Origin: Phlegmacium glaucopus
Lineage: Eukaryota; Basidiomycota; Agaricomycetes; Agaricales; Cortinariaceae
Length of the DNA: 64,000 nt
Reading direction: 5' to 3'
NCBI GenBank assembly: GCA_015039465.1
Contig: MU130539.1
Coordinates: 356,870-420,869, forward strand
In this document: one piece after another, positions 39,801 to 58,941 of the stretch
Position numbering within the stretch: the first letter of the stretch is position 1
Layout: every line of letters begins with the position of its first letter
Made by a program: the position numbers and the translations under genes
The notes under the pieces: generated by a model
What the model saw: the letters and a program-made list of their open reading frames with translations, nothing else
What the model was told of the DNA's origin: nothing
Databases searched by the model: none

Positions 39801-39911
39801 TAATTTCAACTCCAGTCGAACATTGAGCGGGTATGCTGTAAGTGATATTCTATCTTTTCCTGGTGCTTCCACTCATCTTTTCAATCCTTCCAGTCAAGTT
39901 CGGCTAAATGA
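33898..39911 (+). CDS. DYRK-family protein kinase, Pom1-like
   Basis: Ten exons (33898-34011, 34061-34489, 34543-37071, 37134-38187, 38242-38603, 38653-38880, 38940-39018, 39069-39302, 39356-39837, 39894-39911) give 1,842 aa. The first 1,450 residues are Ser/Pro/Thr-rich and predicted disordered. The kinase follows a DYRK box ([17 protein letters not shown]). Motifs: [35 protein letters not shown], activation loop [13 protein letters not shown] with the DYRK YxY, and SLGCILAEL. DYRKs autophosphorylate this Tyr and act in polarity and cell size (fission yeast Pom1). The intron 38881-38939 has a GC donor (GAG/GCAAGT). The C-terminus is short (SGYASSSAK) if the 39838-39893 intron is removed. Exon 3 is 2.5 kb, huge for this region. 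Confidence 0.9.
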
Positions 39912-40134
39912 TTACATTTTCTTCTTGGGCTTAATTAAGCATGTCCCTGGTCGGTATGACCTGCTGTATATCATTCTAGTTCTTCGTGTCATGTTTGTCC
40001 AGTACATTTGCATTGTTTTCCGTGATATATACTTGCATTTCAGGAATTATTATTATACCTCTTCGATGAGAAATTTGTGGTATCCTTGCAATTGGTTCTC
40101 AAAGGTATGATTCAAATATTTCGTACATAAACAA

Positions 40135-41656
40135 TTAGATCTTGGAGTCACCAGCTTCATCCAAGCATCTCAATTTGAGATAGACATCACTTCCTGTAAT
40201 GTCAAATATAAGTATTTCAAAGGGAAATAATGGTGTGGAGACCTTACCCCAGCCTTCAAGGGAGAAAAAATCAAGACAGCCTCCAAAGTATCTACGCAGG
40301 AACAACACGATCGGTTTGTGTTGGGCCTGACAATATTTGTTCGCTTACTTTGCATATAATCTGCTCATGGGCAGACCATATCCCAGACCTGCTATTGTTC
40401 CTAGGCCAGCTTGCAAACCCTTGCCAGCGATTTCACCAAATAAACCAGCATCTCCTTCGCCCACAGCTGCACCACCGCCAACATGTTGCGCAGCATATGG
40501 TCCACCAGCATCTCCGACATCTGTTGAAGCGCCCCTACCAGCCGTAGTAAATGCATAAGAGAATATACGTGCCATATTGGACGGCAAGACGCCTCCACCC
40601 TGATCTCTTATCCGGATAGAGAGGAAAGTTGATTCAGCTTTAGAAATGTTTTCCCTACGTTCTGGAGGGGGAGAAATCGTAATCAAGATTGGTGGTAAAG
40701 ACGGTGGGCCTGCACTTCGAAGTCTGGTGTGTTGTTCAACAGTTGCACGAAATGAGTTTTTGAGAATTTCAGTCAATATATATTCAAGATGGACAGGGAC
40801 ATAACTGAAAAAAATTGTGTTTCAATTTCACGTTGCCTATGAATTGTGGAGAAAAAACCTACGCAAATGTTGCGTCTGTCTGCCCGTCAATGATGATGGA
40901 TGGACTTGAGCCAAGTGTTGCCTCACAAAGCTCTGTAACAAATGATCCACACATTCGGATCATGGCTGCTGGAGAGCATTTCATATCAACAACGCCTACG
41001 CATGCGGCTGAATCATTTGCCTGATTTAGCGCCTGCGAAACTGCTATATGTTGCTCTGCAATGAGTCGCACCGATATTCGATTTCGGATGACACCATCTA
41101 AGAAATCGCTAATTTCTGTAGGTGACATATAGCGGGAACACTCTTGGAACCTAAACAGCTTCAACACAACATCCATTTGACCAGAGATTGTGCAAGTGAT
41201 GATCACACACCCCTTTGCCATGGTTGGTACATCATTCGCATGCCTCTGAACTAAATCTGCCAATTGTTCCACGAATTGCTCGTTTTCCTGAAGGTTCGTG
41301 ACTGGAGGGTGGGTCGCAAGCCATTGAAAGCTTTCTCTGTAAGCATCCAAAGTCTTCGTAACGTAGGGATTGGTTCCTACTATGAACGGAAGGGCTTCCA
41401 GAGAGCGAACGCGTGTTGCTAGCCTTCGAGGCAGCTCTGATAACGCGTATGATACCGAAGATAGAAGCGAATCTGGACTGACAGGATGTCCAAAAGACAA
41501 CAGTTGAGCTAGATTTAGAGAGAAAGGAAGGGTCGAATCGTATCTTGCTAAGAGGTCAGTCATTTCTGAGGACGAAGGTTGAGGGGCACGGCGATGGTAG
41601 CAGGATCGACTCGCCAGTGCTCTCCTCGAGACTGACTTTTGAAGAACAGAAGACAT
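40135..41656 (-). CDS. Mitochondrial 2-oxoacid dehydrogenase kinase (PDK/BCKDK family)
   Basis: Five exons (41211-41656, 40863-41150, 40349-40804, 40248-40291, 40135-40193) give 430 aa. The N-terminus is basic and Ser/Arg-rich, as for mitochondrial import. The family regulatory helices include RNRISVRLIAEQHIAVSQ. The GHKL ATP site shows HLEYILTEILKNSFRA (N box), DQGGGV (G1) and GLGYGLPMSRLYAKYFGG (G2). The C-terminus is FFSLEGWGSDVYLKL. These Ser kinases inactivate pyruvate or branched-chain 2-oxoacid dehydrogenase E1. Pyruvate versus branched-chain specificity cannot be decided. The Gly/Ala-rich insertion between G1 and G2 is long. Confidence 0.9.
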
Positions 41657-41769
41657 TAGTGGTTCAAACTTGGATGGGCGCTTAGGTCAAAGACGGAAAT
41701 AAAATCCCATCAATTCTCTCGGAATCAAATTTTGAAATGTATATTGTATATAACAAGAATGGTACAGAT

Positions 41770-43714
<1,945 letters not shown>

Positions 43715-43879
43715 ATATTTCGTTTGGAAGAGAAGGTGGTGGTGGTCGGTAGAGTAATGATCACATTAAACCTCAGAACTGGCGTACGCGTCCTCACACC
43801 ACGTGATCGGTGTTCCCTGTCCTGCGGTCTGATTCTGAGTCTCATATAACTCTCAACTTGAATCCAAGTTCTCCTTGTA
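43715..43879. promoter_or_regulatory. Divergent promoter, RPT1 / VMA1
   Basis: This is 165 bp between start codons. It has a GGTGGTGGTGG-type run on the RPT1 side and a CACGTG E-box at 43800-43805. Confidence 0.5.
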
Positions 43880-46277
<2,398 letters not shown>

Positions 46278-46668
46278 AACAGTGAGGCGAACATGAAATA
46301 ATAGAAACCGTTCCAAAGAGCTTGTAATACCTTGATCTAATTTTAAATCGACGAAGGATGCTTTCCCACTATCGCTGCATCCTTACGTGTACCATGGGGG
46401 CAGGTCAGTGATTTTATCCTTGGTACTCATGTGGAGATGCAGCAAACGACACTCATTATGTCACCCGGTGGGTTACATGAGATACGAAACAATTTTACAC
46501 TCGAGTGTAGTTCTTTCGTTTCCATATATCATATTCATAAGCCAAAGAAATAGAGGCAATGCCGCAATGGCTCATTCAATAGAGTCAACGTCTCCAGTGA
46601 CTCTTGTTCAAGTACTTATGTCACAAGATAACTCAAAGTCAAGTCACGTATTACACAAAAAAATCTTC
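46278..46668. other. Intergenic region, VMA1 to DHX35-like gene
   Basis: No gene is seen. The DHX35 frame is open upstream to 46387, but the start MSLTFWKPG at 46669 fits the family best; an ATG at 46567 would add 34 unrelated residues. Confidence 0.5.
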
Positions 46669-49545
<2,877 letters not shown>

Positions 49546-49691
49546 AATGAAACGCACTGCCAATGCATCTACAATTAATAATGAAAAAAATAAATTGTAT
49601 TGATACCTACATCAAAACTATTTAAAATTATTTGTCTTTATTATTACTCTACATAACGTAGGAAAGCCTCTCTTCATGCATATTCATCCAG

Positions 49692-50307
49692 ATGGGTGCC
49701 AACAATTCGAAATCTGAAGGACCGGACGAAAAGGTTTTCCAAAATGAGGTTCCTATTTCTGTATGATTCCTGGTTGCTTGCACTCCCGAAAGTAGTGTGA
49801 CTAACAGACATTGACTAGTTTTCGCCAGATGTAGTCAACCAACTCTCTGACCGTCTGGAGACTTCTGAAACGACGCCTGAACGGCAGTTAATATTGGATT
49901 CCCACATCCGGGCTCGTATAAGAGATGAATTGGAACATTTGAAGAAAGATGAAGAAGATGTACGCGGGGAAATTGAACGTGCGCTGGAGAAAGAAAATTT
50001 GGACCGCGAGAAATCTATGGCGAACGATGGTGATGGGACGAGTAGTTCTATTCTACTAGGAGACATGGACGAGATACGGACTCGACTTGAGAAATATAGT
50101 TCAAGAAGAAAGGACGTCGAAGTGAAAGCGGAAGGTGACGCCGTACTTGAGTGCTACCAGTGAGGTTTAATATAAATTCCAAAATTACCAACGTTCTCAA
50201 TCGTTTTCAGAAACCATAAAGCGACACCGCTAGACTGCTGGAGTCAAGTCCGCAATTTCAAGGCTTCAGTGGAAAGAGTAGAACAAAGTCACTACAATAG
50301 ATCTTAG
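49692..50307 (+). CDS. MIC19: MICOS complex subunit Mic19 (CHCH-type)
   Basis: Three exons (49692-49760, 49819-50159, 50211-50307) give 168 aa. It starts MGANNSKSE, a match to the N-myristoylation pattern (Gly2, Ser6) known for Mic19/CHCHD3. The middle is a charged coiled coil (DELEHLKKDEEDVRGEIERA). The C-terminus has CYQNHKATPLDCW, a C-x9-C CHCH half typical of Mic19. Mic19 shapes mitochondrial crista junctions with Mic60. The stop lies 27 bp before the GALT ATG on the same strand. Confidence 0.85.
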
Positions 50308-50334
50308 ATACAAACTTGACTTCAGACTATCACC

Positions 50335-51713
<1,379 letters not shown>

Positions 51714-51787
51714 CGTTTTGGTGTAATACATACTTTGATGCTTGAATAGACACATCGTAGAAAATCTTGCTCAGTTTTCTCTGATTA

Positions 51788-53548
51788 TTATTTGCCATCG
51801 ATCTGCAACCACATCGACCAATATCTCTTCTCTTCCTCAGTCCCCGTAAATACCCAATTTACTTTTTTAATCTCAGAAAATCCCTCAGTCATCTCAGGTT
51901 CTTTATATGCGTCACGAAAGCCGGTGAAAGCAGAATAAGGAAGTAGGGTGCGTTCAGGCTGGCTCGAAGTATAATCAGACACAATCTAGATACCTAATCT
52001 GCATTGCTTACCTCGTTTGCAGCGACTGAGGGTGGTAAATTAAACGTTCGATATAAATTATTGTGCCATGCGAGCTCGATAGATCCTGTGAATATAAAAG
52101 ATCTAAACCAATGTGATGAACGATAAGATTACAACCCTGTAAACATGAGACATACCTAGATGGGACGTTGTGGGCGCGGCAAAGGTCGAGGTACGCTTTG
52201 CGCGTAGCAGCATCGCGGTTCGTATTGTCTACAGTGAAACTGGTCAGAGGACAAGCAATGAACTGATCGAATGGAACAGACCTATTACGCAGCTCTGTCC
52301 AGACTCGAGAGCGTTCTTGACAGCTTTCACACATTTGTCGCGCGACTTCAAGGTATCTTGATTGATGTGAAGATAGCCTTCAGACTGGAAATATCGCTTG
52401 AAGAAGGTGGATTTCCCTAAACATGGGTACCCAACAAATAAGACGACCTCTTGTTTTTGAGGGGTGGGTATAATAGGTGATGAGGTTGGAGTTAAAAGTG
52501 GCACTGTTCAGACTGAGTAAAAGATTTTGAATAGATTGAGAAGGAAATTTTTACAGTCTGGCAATGATGAGACTTGGAAGCCCGGCATCGTATAGTTTTC
52601 ATGCCGAGGAAGTTTGAGGAAAATTTCCTTTCAACAAATTTTGATGAGAAAAGGTTTGCATCCATGTCTAGAACTGAGTACGTACCTCTGGAGTCCAAAA
52701 CGTGAGGCCTATATTTTGAGCCCATTTGCGGTCTGTACTTGCAAAATCTGCTTTTGCTTTCGTAAACTGGCGGCCGGCAGCATCGCCTACGAAGAATGAT
52801 TCGGCTTTGTCTGGGTTGAATCCATGAGCACAGCTCTATGGTATCTTATTGGAAGCCCTTTCAAATCACCTATTTGTACCCCTTCTTCCAGAAATATCTT
52901 TTCTATCTCATTCCACATACCGGGCATCGGCTTTCGGTATTGATCCTTGCGCGTTGCAGCCAATAGTCGAAAAGGTACATCATTTAACTAGAGGTACCCT
53001 TGTAAGCATATGGCTGGGTTTTAAGCACAAACAATGACAGCGCTCACTGCCTCTCCTATTAGTGGAATCTTCTCTTTCCAGACTTTCAAGGCGGCTGGCT
53101 TGATGCCTTGATTGGAAATTATAAGTAGAGAATAGCTGATGATGTTGCTAGTCAACATAGGGTAACGCGTCAGAATTAGGCGGCCGTACCCTGATTGATG
53201 CAGTTCGCGTAGTTTATCTGGGACGGAGGACCTCCACCACTCGAATGTTGGCTTTCCGCTGGCACTGACGTCAGACTTGATCACCGTGCCATCTAAATCG
53301 AGAGCTGCCACTTTTGTCGTGGCTTTGGGTTCTAGGTTGATGCCGTGTAGACAGGTCCCAGTTGTACCCAGTGGCTTCAACCATTGGAAAGCTGTATCCT
53401 GTTTCTGGTCTTGAGGTTTTCCAAAGAAGGGATGAACTGGGTTTGTATGTGATTAAATACCGCGCGTCAACCAGGCAGTTGGATAATTAGTACTTTTCTG
53501 AATCTTATGTGATGTTTCCGGTCCACTGGCAGATAGCGGTCGTTTCAT
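51788..53548 (-). CDS. PNKP: Polynucleotide phosphatase/kinase (PNKP)
   Basis: Ten exons (53494-53548, 53190-53436, 53048-53135, 52870-52987, 52686-52810, 52555-52627, 52282-52503, 52156-52228, 52012-52102, 51788-51985) give 429 aa. PNKP removes 3'-phosphate and adds 5'-phosphate at DNA breaks. The HAD phosphatase half shows ALDLDGTVIKSD, LLIISNQG, DQYRKPMPGMWNEI and FFVGDAAGR. The kinase half shows VGYPCLGKSTF (P-loop), VIDNTNRD and ERTLLPYSAFTGF. No FHA domain, as in other fungal enzymes. Joining SVAANE to IVSDYTSSQ needs an intron of only 26 nt (51986-52011), GTAAGC...TCTAG. Confidence 0.9.
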
Positions 53549-54395
53549 GGAAGGGCCTGGAAGTCTTATGAGAAGAGCTGGCATGATATAATGTGTTCAT
53601 TGTAGATACCTGCACTATTGGCCATTGCTGAAAAGGTGGACTTATGTAGATGTAATAATAATAGCCTGAGAACCATGTTCAATTTGTCACATGATGGCAA
53701 TTATTACAGGTATCCAGACATACTTAACGGTAGTCGACGTTCAACGCGGTGATGACAGTTGTCCATATATGATCATGCACGGAAGAGACTGACACTCAGC
53801 ACTGGCCACATCGACAGACCGAACCACAACTCTCTATGATCCTCCGAACCTCCGGACTCACATCTTCAGCAGGTTCATTCCTCCATCCATCGACTCCTTC
53901 GTGTGTTACCGTCAGCACTACAAATTCTCATCAGGTAGTGACGGGTGCCCATGATTTGAGAAGCATGAAAGGTGCGATGGCGACATTAGGCGTGGGATGG
54001 GACGAAGAAAGTGCTGAATGTGGATTGGGAGAATGTATGAGAGGGTGATTTTGAGGTGTGTGAAGAGACGACATAAAGGATCTGGGTCATCACTTGTTGC
54101 AGTTATCGTTTTTGTTCCATTTTCACCGTGCTTGAACCTGGGCGTTGCAACTTTGAGCTCAGAACCAACTATTTTCGGTTATAAGTGATATGCTAAACAC
54201 GATGGCTGTCCCCTTTTTTTCGGTCGAAAATTGCTATCATAGGCAGAGTGAACAGCTCGGAGCATCTGACAGCAACGCAGAAAATGGGAGGGATTCAATT
54301 GATAACGGTGCTCGTAAATGATATATTATTTGGATCTTCAAGACCTCAATCGAAAGCGTATTTCGATCAAATAGAGTGTAATGTCTATACATATT
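53549..54395. other. Intergenic, repeat-bearing region between PNKP and POM34-like gene
   Basis: It contains one copy of a diverged dispersed repeat (53665-53780). A 70-codon plus-strand frame at 53836-54048 has no motif and is not supported. Codon use and splice signals give no better model. Confidence 0.45.
53665..53780 (+). repeat. Dispersed repeat, copy A
   Basis: Starts CCTGAGAACCATGTTCAA and ends GATCATGCAC. It aligns along its length with copy B at 56383-56511, including the shared core CGACGTTCAACGC and GGTGATGACAGTT. By eye the identity is roughly three quarters; copy B has an extra dozen bases. Confidence 0.65.
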
Positions 54396-55282
54396 TCAAT
54401 CGTCAAACGAGGTATCATCCGACATAAGTCGTGTGAGATAAAACCCATCAAGAGCACCTGCGAAACAGAACCAAAAAAATTTCAGATAAAGCACCACGAC
54501 GAGGAGAGAGAGAACACACGTCCAACATCCGCTGGGAGCCTTCCACGATACGCTGATACGGGACTAGGAGTCGCTAGATATTCAGAAGTTGAGGTTGAAG
54601 ATCCCATAGTCTTTGTCAATGATGACGGGGGTACGGAATAATGTACTACCCGTGAAGGAGTTGAGATAGGAGATTGAGGATAAAGGGGATTAGTTGAAGA
54701 TTGGGAGAATGAGATGGAAGCAGAGGTAAGAGAAGAAGATGGAGAAAAGGTAAAGGATTTCTGTGGTTGTGGGCTAGACTATATAGATGGTCGGTTAGAG
54801 AGAAAATGTCAAATTGAAAAGGCTAACATACGTTTGGTGATAAAACCTTGAAAGGCCGTTTCTGTGTCGGTGAAAATGCTACACCGCTTCTTAATTTTGC
54901 ACTGGCAGGAGAAGTTATTTGAGGCAGTGGTGCACGTGGATATTTGAGTGCATAAATGGCTTCGAGGATGTTGTACGCGAACATTGTTATAATGGCCATT
55001 TCTATGAAAGGCCAGTGAGCTATTTCAGAGTCTTACGCAGGAATTCTACAAACCAAATACACAAGTCCATTCATAAATCCACTCGGTCGACCACCGTTGA
55101 TGATGACTTGACGTTAGTAAGATCCGCGCCGCCGTCAACAGAGATGGTACAGGCAGAAGATAGGACACTATCAGTGTTGTAACAAGACAGAGTGCATTCA
55201 GTCGAATTCGCTGCAAGGCCTCTGCGCGATGTGGCTTGAGATGGTTTGAGACGGCGGTAATGGTTGAGGACAGTAAAGACAT
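54396..55282 (-). CDS. Small integral nuclear-pore membrane protein, POM34-like
   Basis: Four exons (55063-55282, 54832-55019, 54520-54778, 54396-54457) give 242 aa. Two hydrophobic segments are seen: LNALCLVTTLIVSYLLPVPS around residues 30-50 and FIEMAIITMFAYNILEAIYA around 80-100. They are followed by PRAPLPQITSP and a Ser/Pro/Phe-rich soluble tail with SPISTPSRVVHYS and a terminal ALDGFYLTRLMSDDTSFDD. This arrangement resembles the fungal POM34 / NPCC family that helps anchor the pore. The second intron (54779-54831) ends exactly at TATATAG. Identity is a family-level inference from hydropathy and tail motifs. Confidence 0.65.
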
Positions 55283-55386
55283 TGTTTTAGGCGATAGTAG
55301 TTAGTCTGTTTTCACTCTACTCGATTTCGGAGTTTCAATCATCACGTGTAATGCCAACCAGATTAACGCGTCGTCGACTCGTCGTA

Positions 55387-55415
55387 CAGTTGCGGACAAC
55401 TAAAGTCAACAAATT
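55387..55415 (+). repeat. Left terminal inverted repeat of the TA-flanked element
   Basis: 29 bp starting CAGTTGCGGACAACTAAAGT, matched in inverted orientation at 56325-56353 with one G/A difference. Confidence 0.8.
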
Positions 55416-56324
55416 GGATATCTCAGGAACCAGAATTTTTAGTGAAAATCTGATGACGGATCTGAAACTGGACAGGCAAAAGGAGCTCAAAAATGATGTT
55501 TTCATTTTATTCCCACGTGTTTTTGTCGCGCCAAATTTTTGAGCAATTTTTTAGCATCTATATATGGGTTCGGCAACCCCGGCAACCGGCCCATCAAGAC
55601 ATCGATGGGCCATCATGGCCGTCTGATTGATCCCTCGGCGCTACTTTTGCTTGCGCACAGCCCGGCGGCAGCGCCTGTCAAACCCTTATGTAAGCACTCA
55701 TAAACCTCCATGATTGGTTAAATTTGGTTTATGAAATACTGTATAACCTCTTTCGGCACTTTTCCTCAGTAATTGTATCATACATTTAGAGTGAATAGTA
55801 CATACCATTTCAATAGGATTTTGCTCACAATGAAACTTTGGAACAAAAATACACTTGTGCCATTCATTGAGAACAAATGGGGGTTTTGGGCTGATTTTTG
55901 AAGTCATCTTGTTGACTGAGCAGATGAGCCATGCAGCAATTGGTATTCTCAATAGGGCATACCAGTGAGCATTTAACATGATGCTACCAGCAGAATGGTG
56001 CTCGAAGAAGAGTTATTTGGTTTTTGGAGGATGGCCTCTAGGTTTGGGTGGCATAGTAGGATTTTTTTTGGGTGAGGAGGATATAAATTATCTTGAAAAT
56101 TTTGGTGCAGTCAGACAGTGCTTATCGAGAGCTATCCAAAAATGAAATTTTCAAGATTTTATTGAATTCTTTTTGCCCCGCCAAAAAATTGGACCCCTTT
56201 TTTTGACAAATCTTCACTTTTGGGAAATCGGCTTCAACCAATCGAAAGATCTGCTCAATTCCTGCCTATTCCGACTTTTCGGACTTTGAAAAAATCCCTA
56301 CCGGTCCCAATAAATCGGTCTATA

Positions 56325-56353
56325 AATTTGTTGACTTTAGTTGTCTGCAACTG
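56325..56353 (-). repeat. Right terminal inverted repeat of the TA-flanked element
   Basis: Reverse complement of the left end; followed directly by TA. Confidence 0.8.
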
Positions 56354-56382
56354 TACTTATCAGAATTAAGGATGGGAAGCTG

Positions 56383-56511
56383 CCTGAGGACCACGTTCAA
56401 ATTGTTGCATGATGGCAGTTATTATAAGCCATTGGACATAGCAGTAATCGACGTTCAACGCACAATGCTCCCAGGTGATGACAGTTCAAGTCCATCATGC
56501 TGATTCATGCA
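56383..56511 (+). repeat. Dispersed repeat, copy B
   Basis: Same orientation as copy A, 30 bp outside the right end of the TA-flanked element. No coding potential recognised. Confidence 0.65.
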
Positions 56512-56966
56512 CCCCAGGGCTGATGAACGGTTCTCGGAAAGAGGATTGGATAGAATGTGGTAATTGCAACACTTGGTATCACTGGACAAAGAGTTCAGCG
56601 TAATCTTGGGTGATTGGTACCATGACGAACATCCGGTCTGCCTCATATTGTTCATCAATATCAGGAATCCACAAAGCACTGAACCAATTCCAGCTATAAT
56701 ATCAATGCTCCATTTATTTAATGTTCATCCCAACTCACTTTTTTTTGGCACCCCTTATTCTGGCAACCTTAAGATTTGGGTCTTATTTATTTTGCTCAAA
56801 ATGCTTCTTACCTCAATCCCATCCCTGGAACGTCTCCTGGAGTGACCTCGGTAGTTGGATTCAACTTATGCTGTATGATACCTTGGTCCTTGTTTGATAT
56901 AAAGAAATTCACTGTATTTTTATGATTATTGACAATCTACAAACATTACACAGTACAAAATACATG
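56512..56966. other. Unassigned stretch downstream of repeat copy B
   Basis: A 93-codon plus-strand frame (56564-56845) is present without motif or splice partner; nothing else is recognised. Confidence 0.4.
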
Positions 56967-57385
56967 TCACTGAGCCTGGACTTTAGGTTCAACCACTGCT
57001 GAGTATGCCTCAAGTCCTCGCAGAGTAAGTGCCCATGGTTGAGAAACCTTCAGATAGATTTTAGGTGGTATAATGAACACAAAACACCACTTGTTTAAGG
57101 GGGGAAAATCCAGATCCTTGGCAAGATTAATCAGCCCATGTTTAATGTCATGAGTTAGGGCAATGGTGATCTGGAACAGGTAGAGGATGTTGTCAAGCAA
57201 AATGAATGAATCAATCGCCACCTGGTTCATCAAATCTGGTACATAAAGAACACTTGGTTCAATAGGCCGAATCCCAATGCCACCATCTGTATATTCTTCG
57301 GTACAGATTGGATGGATGTTGAGTGCAAGTTGTCCCTCCAATGCCTTTTGGGATGCTTCCAGTGCTTTGTCAGGAAATAACATGT

Positions 57386-57393
57386 GGCTAGAT
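57386..57393. repeat. Target-site duplication, left copy
   Basis: GGCTAGAT directly before the TAGGG end; identical to 57791-57798. Confidence 0.85.
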
Positions 57394-57790
57394 TAGGGAA
57401 TGTCATGGGTTACCCATGGGTTAATGACGGGCTTTTACATATTGTGTGATAGCCCCGAATTTTCTGAACATTTTGCAAATTTTTTCATGTAAATTGGTGA
57501 AGAACTCACTAAGCTACAGCTGTGCAAGGTTTCAGAGGCCTATGGTCAATTGTGATGTCACAGCGCACCAATTAGTGACCACGGGTTCGCCAAATTTAAA
57601 AATTGGCCATTTTGGGCAACCTATGTCAGCAAAAATTTGAATTCAAGGCCAAAACTTGGTAGGGGTATAACTCACCCATTTCTCAACGGATTTGAATAAA
57701 AAAAAATGTTCTGAGATCACAGAATTTGTAGTTACAGGCCCAGATAGTCAAAACCCGCGATATTCTGCGGGTAACCCATGACATTCCCTA
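57394..57790. mobile_element. 397-bp hAT-like MITE with 8-bp target duplication
   Basis: Both ends carry a perfect 22-bp terminal inverted repeat starting TAGGGAATGTCATGGGTTAC. Both flanks carry the same 8 bp, GGCTAGAT (57386-57393 and 57791-57798), the target-site length of hAT elements. It has no coding capacity. It sits inside the minus-strand gene. Removing the element and one 8-bp copy makes the two sides of the gene continuous in frame, so the duplication is exact. Confidence 0.88.
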
Positions 57791-57798
57791 GGCTAGAT
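57791..57798. repeat. Target-site duplication, right copy
   Basis: GGCTAGAT directly after the CCCTA end; identical to 57386-57393. Confidence 0.85.
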
Positions 57799-58941
57799 TG
57801 CCATTTGGGCTGGTTCTCGGTCTCCAGCTCTGATCTCTTCCTCTTCCCCTTCTGACTCGTTTCTGGCTTCACCATTGGAACCAACTCCAGGGATAACCCA
57901 TTCCAAAGACGTGATTGCACAAATGCCTCATAAAAGACCCCAGCTACCTTCTTTGATTCAGGTGATCTTGCAAAACACTGATAGAGGCAGACCTGTTCAC
58001 TTTGTTGTAGGTTTTGGAACTGGTTCACAATTCTTGACTTAATGGAAGGGGTGATTGGAGCCACATCAACATCACTGGTAACCAGCGCCTGATCCACACG
58101 GCTGACGAGGCATAGCTTATGTGAGAACTCATCTAAAGAGAGTCCACTGGCATCATTGAACAATCTCTCGATATCTTGCACAGTGAGATGTGAGATTGCA
58201 ATCTTAACTTCCTTGGCATAGTGAGGGTGTGTTGTAGTCAAAGCTTCGGAACAAAGGCGAGGGATTGGGCCAAAGCATTCAAATATTTCCACGGTTTGTT
58301 CTTCTGTCGTTGGGATTAGTGATAGGTGTGTGCTAAATATTATACAGTATCAGTTCTGAACTCAGTCACAAAAATCATGCTGTATTAGAAGACTCACACT
58401 TGCTTCATCTCAGTTTTACCCCATGGATTCATGACAATGATGTCTTGATGTGTAGTTTTTTCATTCTCACCCAACGTTTTTGGGCAGGAGATGTGGTGTA
58501 TGTGACAAAAAGGGGAGTTCCATGGGGCATGAGCTCTGCCAGGATCCCATCATGGCTATCATCCGAGTTGATTAACGCCCAGATATCATAGAGAAAGTTG
58601 CCAAGTTTCCAATCAGAGGGAAATATGTAGACACCTTCATAGACAAAGAGGTGATACCTCTCTTGGAAGAGCCATATGAATGGCTTTGTTTCAGCTGCAC
58701 GGTGATCAGCAGCATAACATATCCAGACACTCTTACCTAAGTTGTACATGTACTTGAGTACTAGTAAAGCGATGAATGCAAAAACGCTCCTTATTCTGCT
58801 ACCACAACCTTCAGTTTTTTTCCCACGCTCAACGAGAGCAGTGAAAAAACTCGAAGACAGTACCAGAAACTAAGTAGTAGCATATCCTTACTCAATTATC
58901 TCTAAGAAGTCCCTAAGACGGACCTCGCCTCAAAATCTCCG

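Larger units (their letters stand above)
55387..56353. mobile_element. 967-bp TIR element, Tc1/mariner-type ends, decayed transposase
   Basis: Terminal inverted repeats of 29 bp (55387-55415 and 56325-56353) begin CAGTTGC and differ at one position. Both ends abut TA (55385-55386 and 56354-56355), the target duplication of the Tc1/mariner group. Inside, on the minus strand, residues IFVPKFHCEQNPIEMV (55800-55858) resemble the FLPKYHCELNPIE signature of DDE transposases in basidiomycetes. The frame there is short (93 codons). I read it as an internally deleted, inactive copy. Confidence 0.72.
56967..58749 (-). pseudogene. Lineage-specific large protein gene, disrupted (Crinkler-like type, uncertain)
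   Basis: Three minus-strand blocks belong to one gene. The N-terminal block (about 58460-58749, open further upstream) reads SVWICYAADHRAAE, GVYIFPSDWKLGNF and LFVTYTTSPAQKRW. The middle block (57800-58310) includes CFGPIPRLCSEALTTTHPHY and LYQCFARSPESKKVAGVFYE. The C-terminal block is 56967-57383. The pattern TTSPA..RW, VMNPW, CFGPIPR, GxxYE..Q recalls proteins often annotated as Crinkler-like or hypothetical in mushrooms; that link is from memory and weak. Two lesions break it: a one-base contraction in an A run near 58455-58460, after which the frame needed for IIVMNPWGKTEMKQ is shifted, and a 397-bp MITE between Ser codons. The 5' end abuts the LINE and may be truncated by it. Confidence 0.6.

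Noticed and set aside
39838..40110. Long hydrophobic C-terminal extension of the DYRK kinase
   Set aside because: It arises from reading through a good GTAAGT...CCAG intron; splicing gives a short, Ser-rich end.
46387..46668. Upstream extension of the DHX35-like protein
   Set aside because: The frame is open but the residues match nothing in the family; start at 46669 fits the conserved FWKPGT beginning.
53836..54048. 70-codon plus-strand frame after PNKP
   Set aside because: No motif and low-complexity composition; a GT...AG pair inside would break rather than improve it.
56564..56845. 93-codon plus-strand frame after repeat copy B
   Set aside because: No family resemblance, in AT-rich repeat-bearing DNA.
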